A stretch of 64,000 bases of DNA from Angiostrongylus vasorum. Lineage: Eukaryota; Nematoda; Chromadorea; Rhabditida; Metastrongylidae. Every line of letters starts with the position of its first letter. The stretch's first letter is position 1. Below, piece after piece: positions 42,601-48,634 of this stretch. The notes beneath the pieces are model-generated. The model searched no databases. It was not told the origin of the DNA and saw nothing but the letters and a program-made list of their open reading frames with translations. A program made the position numbers and the translations under genes. The stretch lies in the NCBI GenBank assembly GCA_018806985.1, contig JADANN010000446.1, positions 62,001 through 126,000 on the forward strand, in the 5' to 3' direction.

Positions 42601-45347
42601 CGCCATAAAAGAAGTGCATTTATTTTTTCATGGGATCAAATTGAACTCATGAAGAGCGATGGGTTCGAATTTTCTCCGAAACTATGTTCGTTTTTCAACG
42701 TAGCTGAGATATTTGCAAAACTCTGACCGCAGGTGCCTATGGTGGGGGAACGAACACGCTATTGTCCTTTCCGGGGAGTAGTGCGTTCACCACCACACCA
42801 TGCGGGTCCTTCTGTTTCGCCTGTCTCTCAGCTAGTTCTTATCGATCTGTGCCGTCAGCAATCACCCGTGACCTATTTTTAATGGCAAGGTACAATGAGA
42901 AATATAACTACATTAAAAATAGTACGCAGTAAATAAAACGGTAAACATTGCCTTTGCGCTAACTGTTTTGTTCTGTTCAGGTAGTCCAGCTTTATGAAGC
43001 CGGTCTTCGTTGCAACGATCTCATTACAGCCGTGAACGGACAGGCTGTTCATAATCTCACACATCCGCAACTCATGCATCGCCTTTTAAGCTACGGAAAT
43101 GAGTTGGTGTTGAAGGTGCTGCTTCTGCGCTGCAGATTTCGATACTGACGTGTTCTTTTCTGACGTTCCAATATCCACTATCTCTGTTTAATCTCTTTCG
43201 TTGCCCTTCTAGGTCACTCCACTTTCGGCAACATCCATTAAAGAAGGTGCACCAAGAAAGACACTGGGAAAGCTGGCGAAAAAGAAGCCGAGGCGTCCGC
43301 AACGTCGTGTTGCTCTAGAGAAGAAACCGAGGTATGCAGCTTATCCTTGTTCAATGCTTAGTTTTCTTAAGTTAATGGTTTTTCAAGTGCGAAATGCTAA
43401 GAATGTCCGTTCTATTCTAGGTCAAGGGGTTCTTTTCCAGTATTCTCATAATTTTACACTAGGTCAATGGAAGAGGCGTATTTAAAATCCTAGGAAAGTT
43501 GAATATTAGTTTCTTTGGTGGGATTGTTTTAGAAAGCCGTCATCCTTGCTTCGACGCCTTAGCGGAAAACGTGCCACAAATGACATTGTTCCGGGTAGTT
43601 CGTGCCAAAAACAGACATTTATGCCAAGGTGAGCAAGAAGATCAAAAAGAATTCAGCTGCGCTGAGCTAGACATATTCTTAAGTGATATATAATAGTTAA
43701 GGTCTGCATCTAGTCAAGATAGTGTAATACTTGGTGGTCCACCTACCACGATGTGTCCTCCATGTGCGACCAACACATCAACTGGAATAGGCGCGGGTAG
43801 TGTAGCTGGAATCAAACCGATCTGTAGTAAACGCATGTCTGATGCTGGATTGAGAGAAGAGAATCGGTATGATTTTGTAGTTTCATCCACTTTTTTTCTT
43901 TTTGTTCTGAGCAGAGTTTGTGTGGCAATCGCGAAACCACGTAGTGCAACCCCTAGGTCACGATCATGGCGTTGAACAATAGAAATAACGGCTGTAAATT
44001 TGCTGCCAGAAAACTGAATGACGAGTCTGTTGAAATTGAATGACGAGTCTGGGGAACTGTTGCTTGTTCGGAAATTCTAAAGACGTTTAAATAAGTTTTA
44101 CTTATGAGATTGTAGCCCAGATTGTTTTTCATCTCTTCAAATGATTGCTTTACATCCAGGTCACCTCTTGTTTCGTCACGACCGTCATCGTTGAGGGTTC
44201 TGAAGCAACCAGTACCATCGCCCAGTATTTGTCCTAGTGGCACGTCAGCAAATGCTATCAACGTTGTCAAGATACCTACATCACCGATACCAGTTAGTCC
44301 ACTTGCCAGATCAGAGCAGCAGGATGCTCCCGCTCCAGTTTTGACAAGGTGAGGTTTGGACAAAGACGTAGAATTTACTCATAAAACATTTCACCAGATT
44401 TTGGAAACCATAGATTGCCCATCTAATTTTGTTTACCTATTCTGTTCTATCCTCCCAATGGTTACCGCCTCATCGTGGCTGGGAGGTGTTCATGGGTGTC
44501 GGACTGCGATGTACAACGGGGGTTCATCCTCTGGCAGGATCTTCCAAACTGAGAAATAGTCGGGCATTTCCATTAGGAAGCCTAGCTAAGAGTAAACCAA
44601 TACTAGGATCCACCACCGTCCTGTTATCAGTGTCGCAAAGGCTGCAACTGCCTGTGGTGGTGAAGACCTGGGGCTGACTTTGGCCAAGATGACCTCGGGA
44701 TTCCAGGGAACCACAGTGGCTTAACCAGCAATTGCCCAAAAAATGGCGATCACGCTGAGGCCCGCACAACCAGTGAGGACGCGCCATTCAAGTACTCAAG
44801 TATTCTGTTCTAAATTTTCGCACCCAAGTTCTGTTTTTTTTCTTAAATTAAATTCGTATACGGAATCAGTTCTTTATCCATTGTCCTTCACCATTATCCT
44901 TTTTATTAGTAAAGCGTGTAGCGCAGTAGTTAGAGATGCTGTTTAATACAGCCAGAGTATTGGTTTGATCCACCCGTCCAGCGCAGCAGGAAGATCAAAG
45001 TTTGTCTCCTTCTAGGGTCAGCAATTAGTACCAGTCGTGTGGGGGAGAATAGAAACCAGGTCGGTATACTCCCGCAATTCATTACAAAGGCCAGTTATTT
45101 ATTCAGTGTATTCTATGAGGCTACGAATGAACTCCAGTAATTGCTTAACCAGCACCAAACGCATTATCCTTTATTTCTTTTCCTCCTGATTTAAAAGAGA
45201 GGAAATCCATGACTGAAAAGCAGCCCTAAATTGTTTACATGGATATTTGCGGGTTTCAGTTCGCCAAGTCCAACTTCGTCCAGCAGCAAGTTCATAGCCA
45301 GTGGGCGATCTTTTCTGCGTATGATGCATGGCGATGAAAAGCACTAG
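5742..45347 (+). CDS. kin-4: MAST-family Ser/Thr protein kinase, whole coding span (about 30 exons)
   Basis: Spliced gene for a microtubule-associated serine/threonine (MAST) kinase, an AGC-family enzyme that phosphorylates Ser/Thr on partners docked through its PDZ domain; C. elegans KIN-4 is the established nematode member and is reported to bind the PTEN homologue DAF-18. Seen in the sequence, in order: Ser-rich N-terminus, [10 protein letters not shown] signature, MAST pre-kinase domain ([28 protein letters not shown]), kinase domain with [11 protein letters not shown] glycine loop, FALKKM lysine, [10 protein letters not shown] catalytic loop, DFGLSK and GTPEYIAPE, then [15 protein letters not shown] tail, PDZ, basic stretch and Ser/Pro tail. 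Adding exons gives about 1500 residues, within the family range. Exon phases agree at almost every junction from 31471 on. The 5' end is uncertain: the first real exon may lie further left. Kinase identity is near certain; terminal exons are inferred. Confidence 0.93.
5967..10748. other. long intron (about 4.8 kb), no other gene seen
   Basis: If the exons at 5742 and 10749 are right this is one intron. It holds a SINE-A copy at 7094 and otherwise AT-rich unique-looking sequence. Confidence 0.5.
7094..7345 (+). mobile_element. SINE-A copy with tRNA-like head
   Basis: GCGTGTAGCGCAGTGGTTAG matches a tRNA A-box promoter; the body (catccctccggggttgg, aatgaagtcgaatgcattgc) and tail (cccttttatcctt) recur at about ten other places in the window. 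Probably Pol III-derived and non-autonomous. Confidence 0.82.
10749..10891 (+). CDS. kin-4: MAST N-terminal exon with [10 protein letters not shown] motif
   Basis: Acceptor at attatag and a perfect GTGAGT donor bound a Ser-rich frame of about 47 residues ending on a complete codon. It contains [18 protein letters not shown], which resembles the SNLVRMRSQALGQSAPS segment of vertebrate MAST kinases upstream of their RRGSF/NRKSL region. This is the most 5' exon with a family-level resemblance. The flanking introns are about 4.8 kb upstream and 0.7 kb or more downstream. Confidence 0.6.
11328..11389. repeat. (AG)n tract
   Basis: Nearly pure GA dinucleotide run in an intron. Confidence 0.92.
11524..11805 (-). 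CDS. unidentified antisense open frame, 93 codons
   Basis: The minus-strand frame begins with a hydrophobic stretch ([17 protein letters not shown]) resembling a signal peptide, then a Trp-rich segment ([20 protein letters not shown]) and a TAG stop. There is no ATG before the hydrophobic stretch (the frame opens at GTG), so it would need a spliced upstream exon or starts at an internal ATG. It overlaps the candidate plus-strand exon at 11581-11700. I do not recognise it; it may be a chance frame. Confidence 0.22.
   Translation of the reverse strand: MSIRLLIILVDFVLLMMLNGVQIDSSWKAGMHRLNGFHFFQQWLALPAGRSFTQKVRHQCADTVEMKGADPWAWHLLQRINGKKGALDLTQKN
11581..11700 (+). CDS. possible MAST internal exon (40 codons)
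   Basis: A good acceptor (ctttgtaatag) is followed by a phase-0 frame [13 protein letters not shown] to LLEEMET and a weak GTTAAG donor. Phase 0 on both sides agrees with the flanking candidates at 10891 and 22106. The opposite strand is open over the same bases (11524-11805), so strand is not settled. Confidence 0.33.
11701..14940. other. intronic, no gene seen
   Basis: Apart from the antisense open frame at 11524-11805, the hairpin and the terminal motif at 12020-12050, it is AT-rich sequence with short frames only and a small GA run near 13810. Confidence 0.5.
11935..11976. repeat. perfect 17-bp hairpin
   Basis: GTTATTATAGATTTATT and its exact reverse complement are separated by 8 bases. 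A Penelope-type terminal motif (gccgaggttaacagaaagtcgg) lies about 50 bases downstream, so it may be the core of a decayed foldback element. Confidence 0.85.
14945..15225 (+). mobile_element. SINE-A copy
   Basis: Contains ccttccatcactcttgggtc, gctcgatacatcggtag and aatgaagtcgaatgcatggc, the SINE-A body; closest to the copy at 59395. The A-box region is degraded (gactcagtggtcgg). Confidence 0.8.
15226..19085. other. intronic, no gene seen
   Basis: AT-rich. A SINE-A 3' fragment (about 18345-18435, gcattcacttacttctgg to cttttta) underlies the start of the long frame at 18296-18784, which is otherwise unrecognisable. Confidence 0.5.
19092..19440. mobile_element. near-perfect foldback of Penelope-type terminal repeats
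   Basis: The left arm (about 19092-19260) and right arm (about 19270-19440) are reverse complements, from attctttatattcttgttgag to its inverse. The right arm matches the sequence directly downstream of the GIY-YIG frame at 29744-30142, so each arm is a Penelope-like 3' terminal repeat. Confidence 0.82.
19345..19381 (+). ncRNA. hammerhead-like motif, core mutated
   Basis: GGTT-CTGAGTA-hairpin-GAAACGTC-AGC. The second G of the CTGANGA box is T, at the position of catalytic G8, so it is predicted inactive. Confidence 0.4.
19441..22105. other. intronic, no gene seen; CT-rich tract
   Basis: Includes a CT/TCTG-rich tract at about 21545-21640. No exon supported. Confidence 0.5.
22106..22432 (+). 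CDS. kin-4: MAST N-terminal Ser/Pro/Arg-rich exon
   Basis: A strong acceptor (cgttgttcacag) and a GTAGGG donor bound 109 codons in phase 0 at both ends, agreeing with the neighbours. The frame holds [24 protein letters not shown] and [12 protein letters not shown]. These Arg-Arg-x-Ser and Ser-Pro sites are typical of phosphorylated disordered MAST N-termini. A second frame is open over part of the region but hits TAG at about 22210. No domain is present, so it rests on composition, splice sites and phase. Confidence 0.5.
22433..26588. other. intronic, no gene seen
   Basis: AT-rich with homopolymer T runs; a 25-base perfect palindrome at 23906-23930. No repeat family recognised. Confidence 0.5.
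23906..23930. repeat. perfect 11-bp palindrome with 3-base spacer
   Basis: GATTTCATGAT-gtc-ATCATGAAATC, preceded by further catgatgtcat-like repeats. Confidence 0.8.
26589..26955 (+). CDS. GC-rich candidate exon, strand and product uncertain
   Basis: This stretch is clearly more GC-rich than its surroundings and open on the plus strand from after a TGA at 26586, past [31 protein letters not shown] and [12 protein letters not shown], to possible donors near 26950. The minus strand is also open for long runs. No acceptor gives the phase 0 needed to follow the exon ending at 22432. It may be an exon of the kinase gene, an exon of something else, or a repeat remnant. Confidence 0.28.
26956..29690. 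other. intronic, SINE-B only
   Basis: No exon supported. A SINE-B copy with a doubled tRNA-like head lies at 27985-28375. Confidence 0.5.
27985..28375 (+). mobile_element. SINE-B copy with tandemly duplicated tRNA-like head
   Basis: Two 77-base units (27992-28068 and 28069-28145), each with cgatagtgcagtggttag (A box) and ccctagtccgacccc (B box), precede a single SINE-B body (gcccggctatctc, caagcagcagccgaaa). Confidence 0.8.
29690..30142 (+). pseudogene. Penelope-like element 3' ORF: GIY-YIG endonuclease domain
   Basis: The frame at 29744-30142 has [40 protein letters not shown] and ends [19 protein letters not shown] before TGA. VYLISC and EYIGETG are the GIY and YIG elements; the Arg of CVRIKEHL is the expected catalytic arginine; the Cys pairs fit the PLE-type variant. 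PLE elements use this endonuclease with a reverse transcriptase to nick target DNA. No reverse transcriptase is upstream, so this is a 5'-truncated copy inside a kinase intron. The C-terminal NxKMNRKDECLTITRD piece recurs at 62418-62612 on the minus strand. Confidence 0.8.
30143..30445 (+). mobile_element. Penelope-like element 3' terminal repeat
   Basis: Directly follows the endonuclease stop. It includes tgtgcggttggtctccacg, the hammerhead-like motif and tttgctcaacaagaatgcgaag, all shared with the arms of the foldback at 19092-19440. Confidence 0.75.
30337..30373 (+). ncRNA. putative hammerhead ribozyme, core intact
   Basis: GGCT-CTGAGGA-(A)GGCG..CGCC-GAAA-CGTC-AGC. Helix I GCU/AGC pairs; helix II GGCG/CGCC pairs; CUGANGA and GAAA are intact. 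ACGU is self-complementary, so helix III could form between two copies, placing GUC at the cleavage site (after 30369). One extra A between the core and helix II occurs in all copies. Penelope elements are known to carry hammerheads in their terminal repeats. Confidence 0.55.
30885..31125 (+). mobile_element. SINE-A copy
   Basis: ccatccctccggggttggcaa, aatgaagtcgaatgcatggc and tttatcccttttg tail; head mostly lost. Confidence 0.75.
31471..31646 (+). CDS. kin-4: MAST exon: [11 protein letters not shown] segment
   Basis: Bounded by ttaatttcag and a perfect GTGAGT donor, leaving two bases that join the next exon to make Arg. [20 protein letters not shown] corresponds to the NRKSL..TSTSPTLPRPHSP segment of other MAST kinases, just before RRWSLASLPS. 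The whole exon is Ser/Thr-rich. Confidence 0.75.
31790..32165 (+). repeat. family D interspersed repeat, longest copy
   Basis: Lies in the intron between exons ending 31646 and starting 32545. Shares tttactcttagctaggcttc, gtagatcgcagtccgagac and accattgggagg with 3716-3920; also extends upstream to tcactggttgtgcgg, matching 44445-44790. Confidence 0.8.
32545..32668 (+). CDS. kin-4: MAST exon: [10 protein letters not shown] signature
   Basis: Starts after gcaatttcag with one base completing a codon and ends on a full codon before GTAAGC. It contains [20 protein letters not shown], nearly identical to the family signature RRWSLASLPSSGYGTNTPS. This anchors the locus as MAST independently of the kinase domain. 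Confidence 0.9.
33011..33153 (+). CDS. kin-4: MAST exon: SSSEHLSE to RPRSRSLT
   Basis: Reads [20 protein letters not shown] through FRPRSRSLT, aligning with the SSCSSQERLHQL ... RPRSRSLSPGR stretch of MAST proteins. Acceptor tgtttaag, donor GTGAGC, leaving AC. Confidence 0.87.
33303..33381 (+). CDS. kin-4: MAST exon: [12 protein letters not shown]
   Basis: Reads [26 protein letters not shown] in fragments; the last part matches [12 protein letters not shown] at the start of the MAST pre-kinase domain. Acceptor caaattttag supplies the one base needed; donor GTTTGT; ends on a full codon. Confidence 0.87.
34006..34128 (+). CDS. kin-4: MAST pre-kinase domain exon: AKSQMEEKL
   Basis: Forty-one codons between tctctgcag and GTAAAC. 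Begins [15 protein letters not shown], matching ATAQMEEKLRDF of the family, then a Ser/Gly-rich insert ([18 protein letters not shown]) longer than in vertebrate MASTs. Confidence 0.87.
34817..34906 (+). CDS. kin-4: MAST pre-kinase domain exon: FLHHQIVE
   Basis: Thirty codons in phase 0; [16 protein letters not shown] corresponds to LADGVLSFIHHQIIE. The acceptor (ctactattaag) is weaker than usual and the donor is GTACTT, but the phase fits both neighbours. Confidence 0.8.
35078..35173 (+). CDS. kin-4: MAST pre-kinase domain exon: [11 protein letters not shown]
   Basis: Thirty-two codons; [32 protein letters not shown] aligns with [30 protein letters not shown]. Acceptor tggttctag, donor GTAGGC. 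A SINE-like copy begins about 35 bases past the donor. Confidence 0.87.
35208..35530 (+). mobile_element. SINE-A copy in a short intron
   Basis: Starts ggtgcgtgtagtgcattgcc, continues gatacatcagtaagccacc and aatgaagtcgaacgcatgg, tail ttatcctttttatcc. It fills most of the 533-base intron after the exon ending 35173. Confidence 0.78.
35707..35808 (+). CDS. kin-4: MAST pre-kinase domain exon: [11 protein letters not shown]
   Basis: Thirty-four codons between cgattttcag and [23 protein letters not shown] is almost identical to [17 protein letters not shown] in other MAST kinases. Confidence 0.93.
36106..36217 (+). CDS. kin-4: MAST pre-kinase domain exon: [11 protein letters not shown]
   Basis: Begins [18 protein letters not shown] and ends [10 protein letters not shown], matching EFNPEEFYHLLEAAEGHA ... 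IPRYIIRQLG. Acceptor aacttcaag, donor GTTAGT, one base carried over to the kinase exon. Confidence 0.93.
36450..36690. mobile_element. degraded SINE-C
   Basis: tcggcaatgaacccaatta, cattgtgattttgactgcagc and ggcagtgaataaaa are SINE-C tail elements, in mixed orientation. Intronic. Confidence 0.5.
37053..37348 (+). CDS. kin-4: MAST exon: kinase N-lobe (glycine loop and catalytic Lys)
   Basis: Starts after gttttttttcag with KLGLDRDP, completing the pre-kinase domain, passes through an acidic linker and enters the kinase: [20 protein letters not shown] is the glycine-rich loop and [11 protein letters not shown] carries the ATP-binding lysine. Ends NQIDQ before GTAAGC. The lobe is intact. Confidence 0.96.
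37477..37646 (+). CDS. kin-4: MAST exon: alphaC helix and hinge, GC splice donor
   Basis: Reads [17 protein letters not shown], then [20 protein letters not shown] (hinge), ending LPVDLAR. The glutamate of AERDIL is the alphaC partner of the catalytic lysine. Homology ([20 protein letters not shown]) fixes the junction inside the Arg codon, so the intron starts with GC (CCAG/GCAGGA); no GT is in the right place. Confidence 0.95.
38290..38900 (+). CDS. kin-4: MAST exon: kinase C-lobe and AGC tail
   Basis: The longest coding exon, 203 full codons. [19 protein letters not shown] continues from the previous exon; then HRDLKPDN (catalytic loop), LTDFGLSK (metal binding), [33 protein letters not shown] and PVERLG. 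It ends with [21 protein letters not shown], the MAST version of the AGC C-terminal tail. All catalytic residues are present. Donor GTAAGT. Confidence 0.97.
39271..39419 (+). CDS. kin-4: MAST exon: TRNDRYNHD linker
   Basis: Joins the previous exon to give [13 protein letters not shown], matching SYFDTRSDRYHHV in the family. Continues through an acidic patch and [10 protein letters not shown], comparable with SSCSPRFSKV. Donor GTAAAC; ends on a full codon. Confidence 0.88.
39509..39625 (+). CDS. kin-4: MAST exon: post-kinase linker
   Basis: Thirty-nine codons in phase 0 between catcttttcag and GTTAGC; Ser/Gln/acid-rich ([17 protein letters not shown]), expected to be disordered. Supported by strong splice sites and phase. 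Confidence 0.78.
40174..40247 (+). CDS. kin-4: MAST exon: LRRRFSAQ motif
   Basis: Begins after acgaattcag in phase 0 and reads [26 protein letters not shown] is a conserved post-kinase MAST motif (RRRFSALLE). The frame meets TGA a little past 40247, so it must end before; GTGCTG at 40248 is the only suitable donor seen. Confidence 0.6.
40288..40341 (+). CDS. kin-4: MAST exon: GSMDASHVS
   Basis: After a proposed 40-base intron ending ctactgacag, the frame reads [18 protein letters not shown] and leaves two bases before GTACGT. This is similar to the SLDAR stretch after RRRFSAL in MAST1. The tiny intron is inference. Confidence 0.48.
40450..40790 (-). mobile_element. SINE-B copy with well-kept tRNA-like head
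   Basis: On the minus strand the head reads GCGCTGTTGTGGTGATGCC ... GGTTCAATCCCAG, a clear B box. The tail side shows cttcacg..attcgattcg. Lies in the intron after 40341. Confidence 0.8.
40990..41215 (+). mobile_element. SINE-A copy ending at an exon boundary
   Basis: gtttggggcagtgtcagag head, aataaagtcttaatgcgtgg body, tttgtcattatccttttatt tail. The tail ends in ttcttag at 41217, about 40 bases from the acceptor chosen for the exon at 41256. Confidence 0.65.
41256..41370 (+). CDS. kin-4: MAST exon: SSLPRVAIS
   Basis: Acceptor ggtttacag gives the one base required by the preceding donor. [13 protein letters not shown] matches the LLPKLAISTEGE motif of MAST4. Ends VRFR before GTGAGT. An alternative acceptor at 41217 would add 38 bases in a different phase. 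Confidence 0.65.
41547..41782 (+). CDS. kin-4: MAST exon: [13 protein letters not shown], run-in to PDZ
   Basis: [16 protein letters not shown] corresponds to SASATALSVMIPAVD; a Ser-rich stretch follows and the exon ends PPLIIR, the first PDZ strand (compare SPITIQRSGKKYGF). Acceptor gaaattcag; donor GTTTAC leaves two bases for the next exon. Confidence 0.87.
41856..41962 (+). CDS. kin-4: MAST exon: PDZ domain, first half
   Basis: Reads [20 protein letters not shown] and [17 protein letters not shown] is the PDZ carboxylate-binding loop (GLGF type) and VRVY...HHIV is the MAST version. PDZ domains dock partner C-termini such as PTEN. Donor GTTGGT leaves one base. Confidence 0.95.
42165..42400 (-). 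mobile_element. SINE-B copy, truncated
   Basis: ttcaattcgtttcctcgcatcc, gttgctgcttgaggattttc and gagatagccgggc are in SINE-B minus orientation, close to the copy at 58495. Confidence 0.78.
42660..42960 (-). mobile_element. SINE-C copy
   Basis: ctgagatatttgcaaaactc, cgaacacgctattgtccttt, ttcaccaccacaccatgcgg, with a taaataaaacggtaaacatt tail. Ends just before the acceptor of the PDZ exon at 42981. Confidence 0.8.
42981..43115 (+). CDS. kin-4: MAST exon: PDZ domain, second half, with frame break
   Basis: From the spliced phase the exon opens GSPA and then hits TGA within two codons; one base later the frame reads [32 protein letters not shown], typical MAST PDZ ([20 protein letters not shown]). 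One extra T in GCTTTATGAA (42991-42993) explains it. A GTAGAA donor at 41956 would restore the frame but lose two residues and the conserved GSPA. Acceptor ttctgttcag, donor GTGCTG. Confidence 0.9.
43213..43331 (+). CDS. kin-4: MAST exon: basic stretch after PDZ
   Basis: [20 protein letters not shown] aligns with [20 protein letters not shown]; then a Lys/Arg-rich run ([13 protein letters not shown]). Acceptor gcccttctag, donor GTATGC, two bases over. Confidence 0.87.
43533..43601 (+). CDS. kin-4: MAST exon: [12 protein letters not shown]
   Basis: Reads [20 protein letters not shown], matching KKRSSLFRKITKQSNLL. The better-looking donor GTAGTT at 43595 leaves an incompatible phase; GTGCCA at 43602 fits the next exon, so the end is chosen by phase. 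Confidence 0.75.
43702..43866 (+). CDS. kin-4: MAST C-terminal exon: Ser/Cys/Gly-rich
   Basis: Open frame [20 protein letters not shown] through [10 protein letters not shown]. Two acceptors share the frame (43701 and 43713), so it may begin at 43714. Donor GTATGA leaves two bases. Low-complexity tail without a domain. Confidence 0.66.
43915..43956 (+). CDS. kin-4: short MAST C-terminal exon
   Basis: Fourteen codons ([14 protein letters not shown]) between gttctgagcag and a weak GTCACG donor; phase fits both neighbours. If the donor is not used, the frame runs to TGA at 43973 and would give an earlier C-terminus. Confidence 0.5.
44160..44348 (+). CDS. kin-4: MAST C-terminal exon: IPVSPLAR
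   Basis: Ser/Pro-rich frame [14 protein letters not shown] ... [23 protein letters not shown] matches the conserved NIPLSPLARTPSP tail motif of MAST kinases. Acceptor tttacatccag, donor GTGAGG, two bases over. Confidence 0.78.
44445..44790 (-). repeat. family D interspersed repeat, inverted
   Basis: ggtgttcatgggtgtcggac, aagcctagctaagagtaaac and gcacaaccagtgaggacg are the reverse complement of the 31790 copy. Confidence 0.8.
44911..45180 (+). mobile_element. SINE-A copy in the last intron
   Basis: agcgtgtagcgcagtagttag (A box), attggtttgatccacc (B box), body gggtcagcaattagtacc, tail cattatcctttatttc. Confidence 0.8.
45260..45347 (+). CDS. kin-4: terminal MAST exon with stop
   Basis: After gcgggtttcag one base completes Ser; the frame reads [20 protein letters not shown] and MMHGDEKH to TAG at 45345-45347. 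The preceding 0.9 kb intron holds a family D repeat and a SINE-A copy. No canonical AATAAA is seen just downstream. Confidence 0.7.
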
Positions 45348-48300
45348 CATTTAAAACCCGTCAATGAATTGGTTAGACAACCTTTAAGGGATCTTACGCT
45401 GTAAATTTTCCTTATTATAGTGTTACCGTGCTGTAACAAAAAAAATCTACATATAAATTTATGTTCACTGTATTTCGGGTAGACTGAGGACTGATTGTTA
45501 CTGTGAAGGTAATTTTTATAAATGATGTTTGTTTATTCCGCTGTAACATCCTCTGTTTGCATGATCTTTTCTGTGCTATTTGATGGTACACGCTGAATGT
45601 TTTGTCAACTAAGCAATGTATCATTTTGTTTTTTGGAGCACGGCTTTTTTGTTAGTCTCCTTGTACTATATGGTTCCTGTGAGTAATAATTTACGTAGTG
45701 TGCATCATAGTATTTTTTTTCTTAGAGAGGAAAAAATTGCCTATTATATCTGCTGTTGTACTTCATAAAATGCATTTTTGACGGTGTCACTATCAGTGTT
45801 CAGTGTGAGCTCGCACCACTAGGCCTCTGTATTGTAGTGAGTTGAACTCGGTGCGTGGGTGTGTGTGTCTAAGGAACCACTGTATCGTCGCGATCAAGGC
45901 AAGATCTTAGCTTTAGCAGTTTTCTACTTAAGTACTGTTTCATTAGATGGCAGAATCGTTCACGCTTCTGGTCGCGGGTGTTATTTTTGTTTGTATTTTT
46001 ACGTCTCTGTGTGTTCATTGATTCATTTTGTTCTTTAATCCATTGTTCACTAGCTGTCCCTTACATTTTCTTATAGTGGCACCGTTCTTTCTTTCTATTT
46101 GTTCGCTCCTCATCAGTGTCCCGTTGATGGCTTTTTCTTAAAGACTTGCCATCTGTTTCATATTTTTTTCCAAAGTCTGACAACGTGTTCGATAAAGATT
46201 CGTGTAAGAAGTGTTTCCAAGTAATACAATGCGAGAAATGGAAATTGGATGTGAAGGAATCCGTGCAACACACCAGCTATGCCTGTGTATCCGGGAGGAG
46301 GCGAAGTTTGTGACGAATAGTTTGTGCAGAGTTACATCGAAGCACTAAAAGGAACCTTTTTTTTCTTTTCCTGAGCGACATTTTTTTGACTAATTTTACC
46401 ATTCTTCGGGCAGTCCATGGATAATGGGAAATCGCAGAATACAGTTGTAGTTTATTCGCGAAGACCTTCATAGTTGTTGGGAATGTATATGTTTATCAGC
46501 AGTTTCCTTAATCCAAGGACATGTTATTGATGCTATCAAGAAAGAGAAAATGGGCGAAAGAACTTCTGATTGATGATGCTGTCGGGGTTCACGACTAATG
46601 GCATACTTCAATAACGAATTGGTGCCGTCTTTGATTTCGAAAAGCGTAAAGTTGCCACGTCGGGTAGTCGTTGATCTTCACTCTCTGTAGACGCCCGTGA
46701 AAAGTCGCCTTTCGTTGTTCGGTGTTACAAACGTCTTACTTGAACGTTTGAACTTTGTCAAATATTTGACTGCTTTCATTTTTTTGTAAGTAACCATTTT
46801 GATGTCAGCACATCTGCCAGGAGCCCCTCTTTTGCTCGTAAGCAAATTTTCTTTTTTTCGGGATTGCCAAGAAACCTTTACTAGGGCGTTTTCAGTCCAT
46901 CATGGATACTCGTACGCCGTTGTTAAGTGGGCGATCACCTTGCGTCAAGCTTCCAAATGAAGTGGTGTCGATTCCTGACATTGATTCCTCTTTCAACTTC
47001 TGGACGACGATGTAAATCTCCATCCCAACTTGAAAGACTGTGAAGGATGATTATACTCCTGTCCTGTACAACACGGCTAACACTGTGGAACGTTCCTCTG
47101 CCACCATTAGGCGTTGCTCCATAATGGGATATATGTCAGAAATCAATAAGGAAAAGCGAGCAAAGTAAGCAATAAGTGGAAGTATTAAATCAATTCTGGC
47201 TCATGTGACACAGTGGTTAAAGGGTATCTGAAATAAGCACGAAGTAGTTTAGTGGGTTCCGCGTCCTGAGTTAACCAAATCCTACATTATTCCTTGGTCG
47301 GCAAAGTAGTAGCAGATTTATCCGGAAGGAAAAAAAAACTTGTTATGTCAATAGATCTCAACAAGTTAGTGTATGGGCTAAATATGCATTCCCTCAGCAC
47401 TTCGATAGTGCAAATAAAGTTGATGTCAAATGACATCCCTAAAGGATAAGTCAACTCCGAAGCTTGATTTTTTTTATGCTTTCTATCGCTTTAACACATA
47501 AACTTCTAATCTAGCATTTCAGAAACTGGTATATTCTGATAACTGGAATACTTGAGATGTTGAAAATATTGTAAACCTTATGCCTGAGAGTTCATCTCAT
47601 CGTTGCAAGGATAAAATTGGATTCCGAAAAACTCCGTTTTATTTTTTAAAGCCTAAATTTTCCGAAAACCTATAAGCGAAGGTTAAATATCTAAGAACTT
47701 CTTGCGTAAGTATGGCATTGATGGACACCATTGTACCGTAGTGGATGAAGCCTCGTTTGTTCTGTCGTTTCGCTCACTCAAGTACCTTGATGAGAGGAAA
47801 AAAGGATGAAAAAACATTTTTTATTTACTACATAGTAGTACCGATGTTTTTTTTGTGCCATTTCGCTACTACTGAACGACTTACGTTTTGCTCGTCCTCA
47901 TTTTCCTTGCTGTTTATCGTTCTCATCTGCTGAGTTGATACCGGAACAACTGACTCGTTAAACTCGACGGCGGAGATCATATTTCTATGCTCCATCCCAA
48001 AAGAATTAGCCTCATTCTCACTTTTACTTAGTTTTACTTGTTTGTAATGTACTTAACTTCTCACATAAATACTTTGGGCTTTTTAGTTATTGAAGAAAGA
48101 ACGATAATACAAAGTAACCTGAGTTCATCGTGGAATGATTTAGTGGGCAAGTGGGATTTTTTTCTACAAGAACGGAAAAAAGTTTGGTTCGTCATTGTTG
48201 TAAAGTATTGTGGTTTTTCTACATCGAACAGCAGTTTTCTGCTGATTTAAAAAAAATCTTCTCCCTAGTCTCTCGCTTTGGAACGCTGTTCTTCTTTCCA

Positions 48301-48630
48301 CTTACGAAAGGAAAAACATATTTTTCAGCATTGATTGCGCATTTTTCCTACCTCTCAGAGCTTTTTTGAAAAAATTCGCGCTAAATAGACGGTTTTTCTG
48401 AAGTTGTAAACAACTACAAAACATGTAAACAGATGCAAAATGGAAAGCATAGATATCAGACTTTAAAATATCCAGAAAGATCCGTAAAACATAGAAGGTT
48501 GCATTAATTTTTTTCAGTAATCTTTTCAGAGAATGCTACACTGTTCTCGCTACATGAGTAAGAACATATGAAGTTCGTTAGTTTTTCTATGATCATATTG
48601 ATTTTGGCTAGCTGAGAGACAAACGAAACG
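45348..48630. other. downstream flank, no gene identified
   Basis: Contains 3' UTR of the kinase gene at its start and a degraded SINE-A (about 47200-47480, tgacacagtggttaaag to tgctttctat). No coding frame is convincing. Confidence 0.55.
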
Positions 48631-48634
48631 AAGG

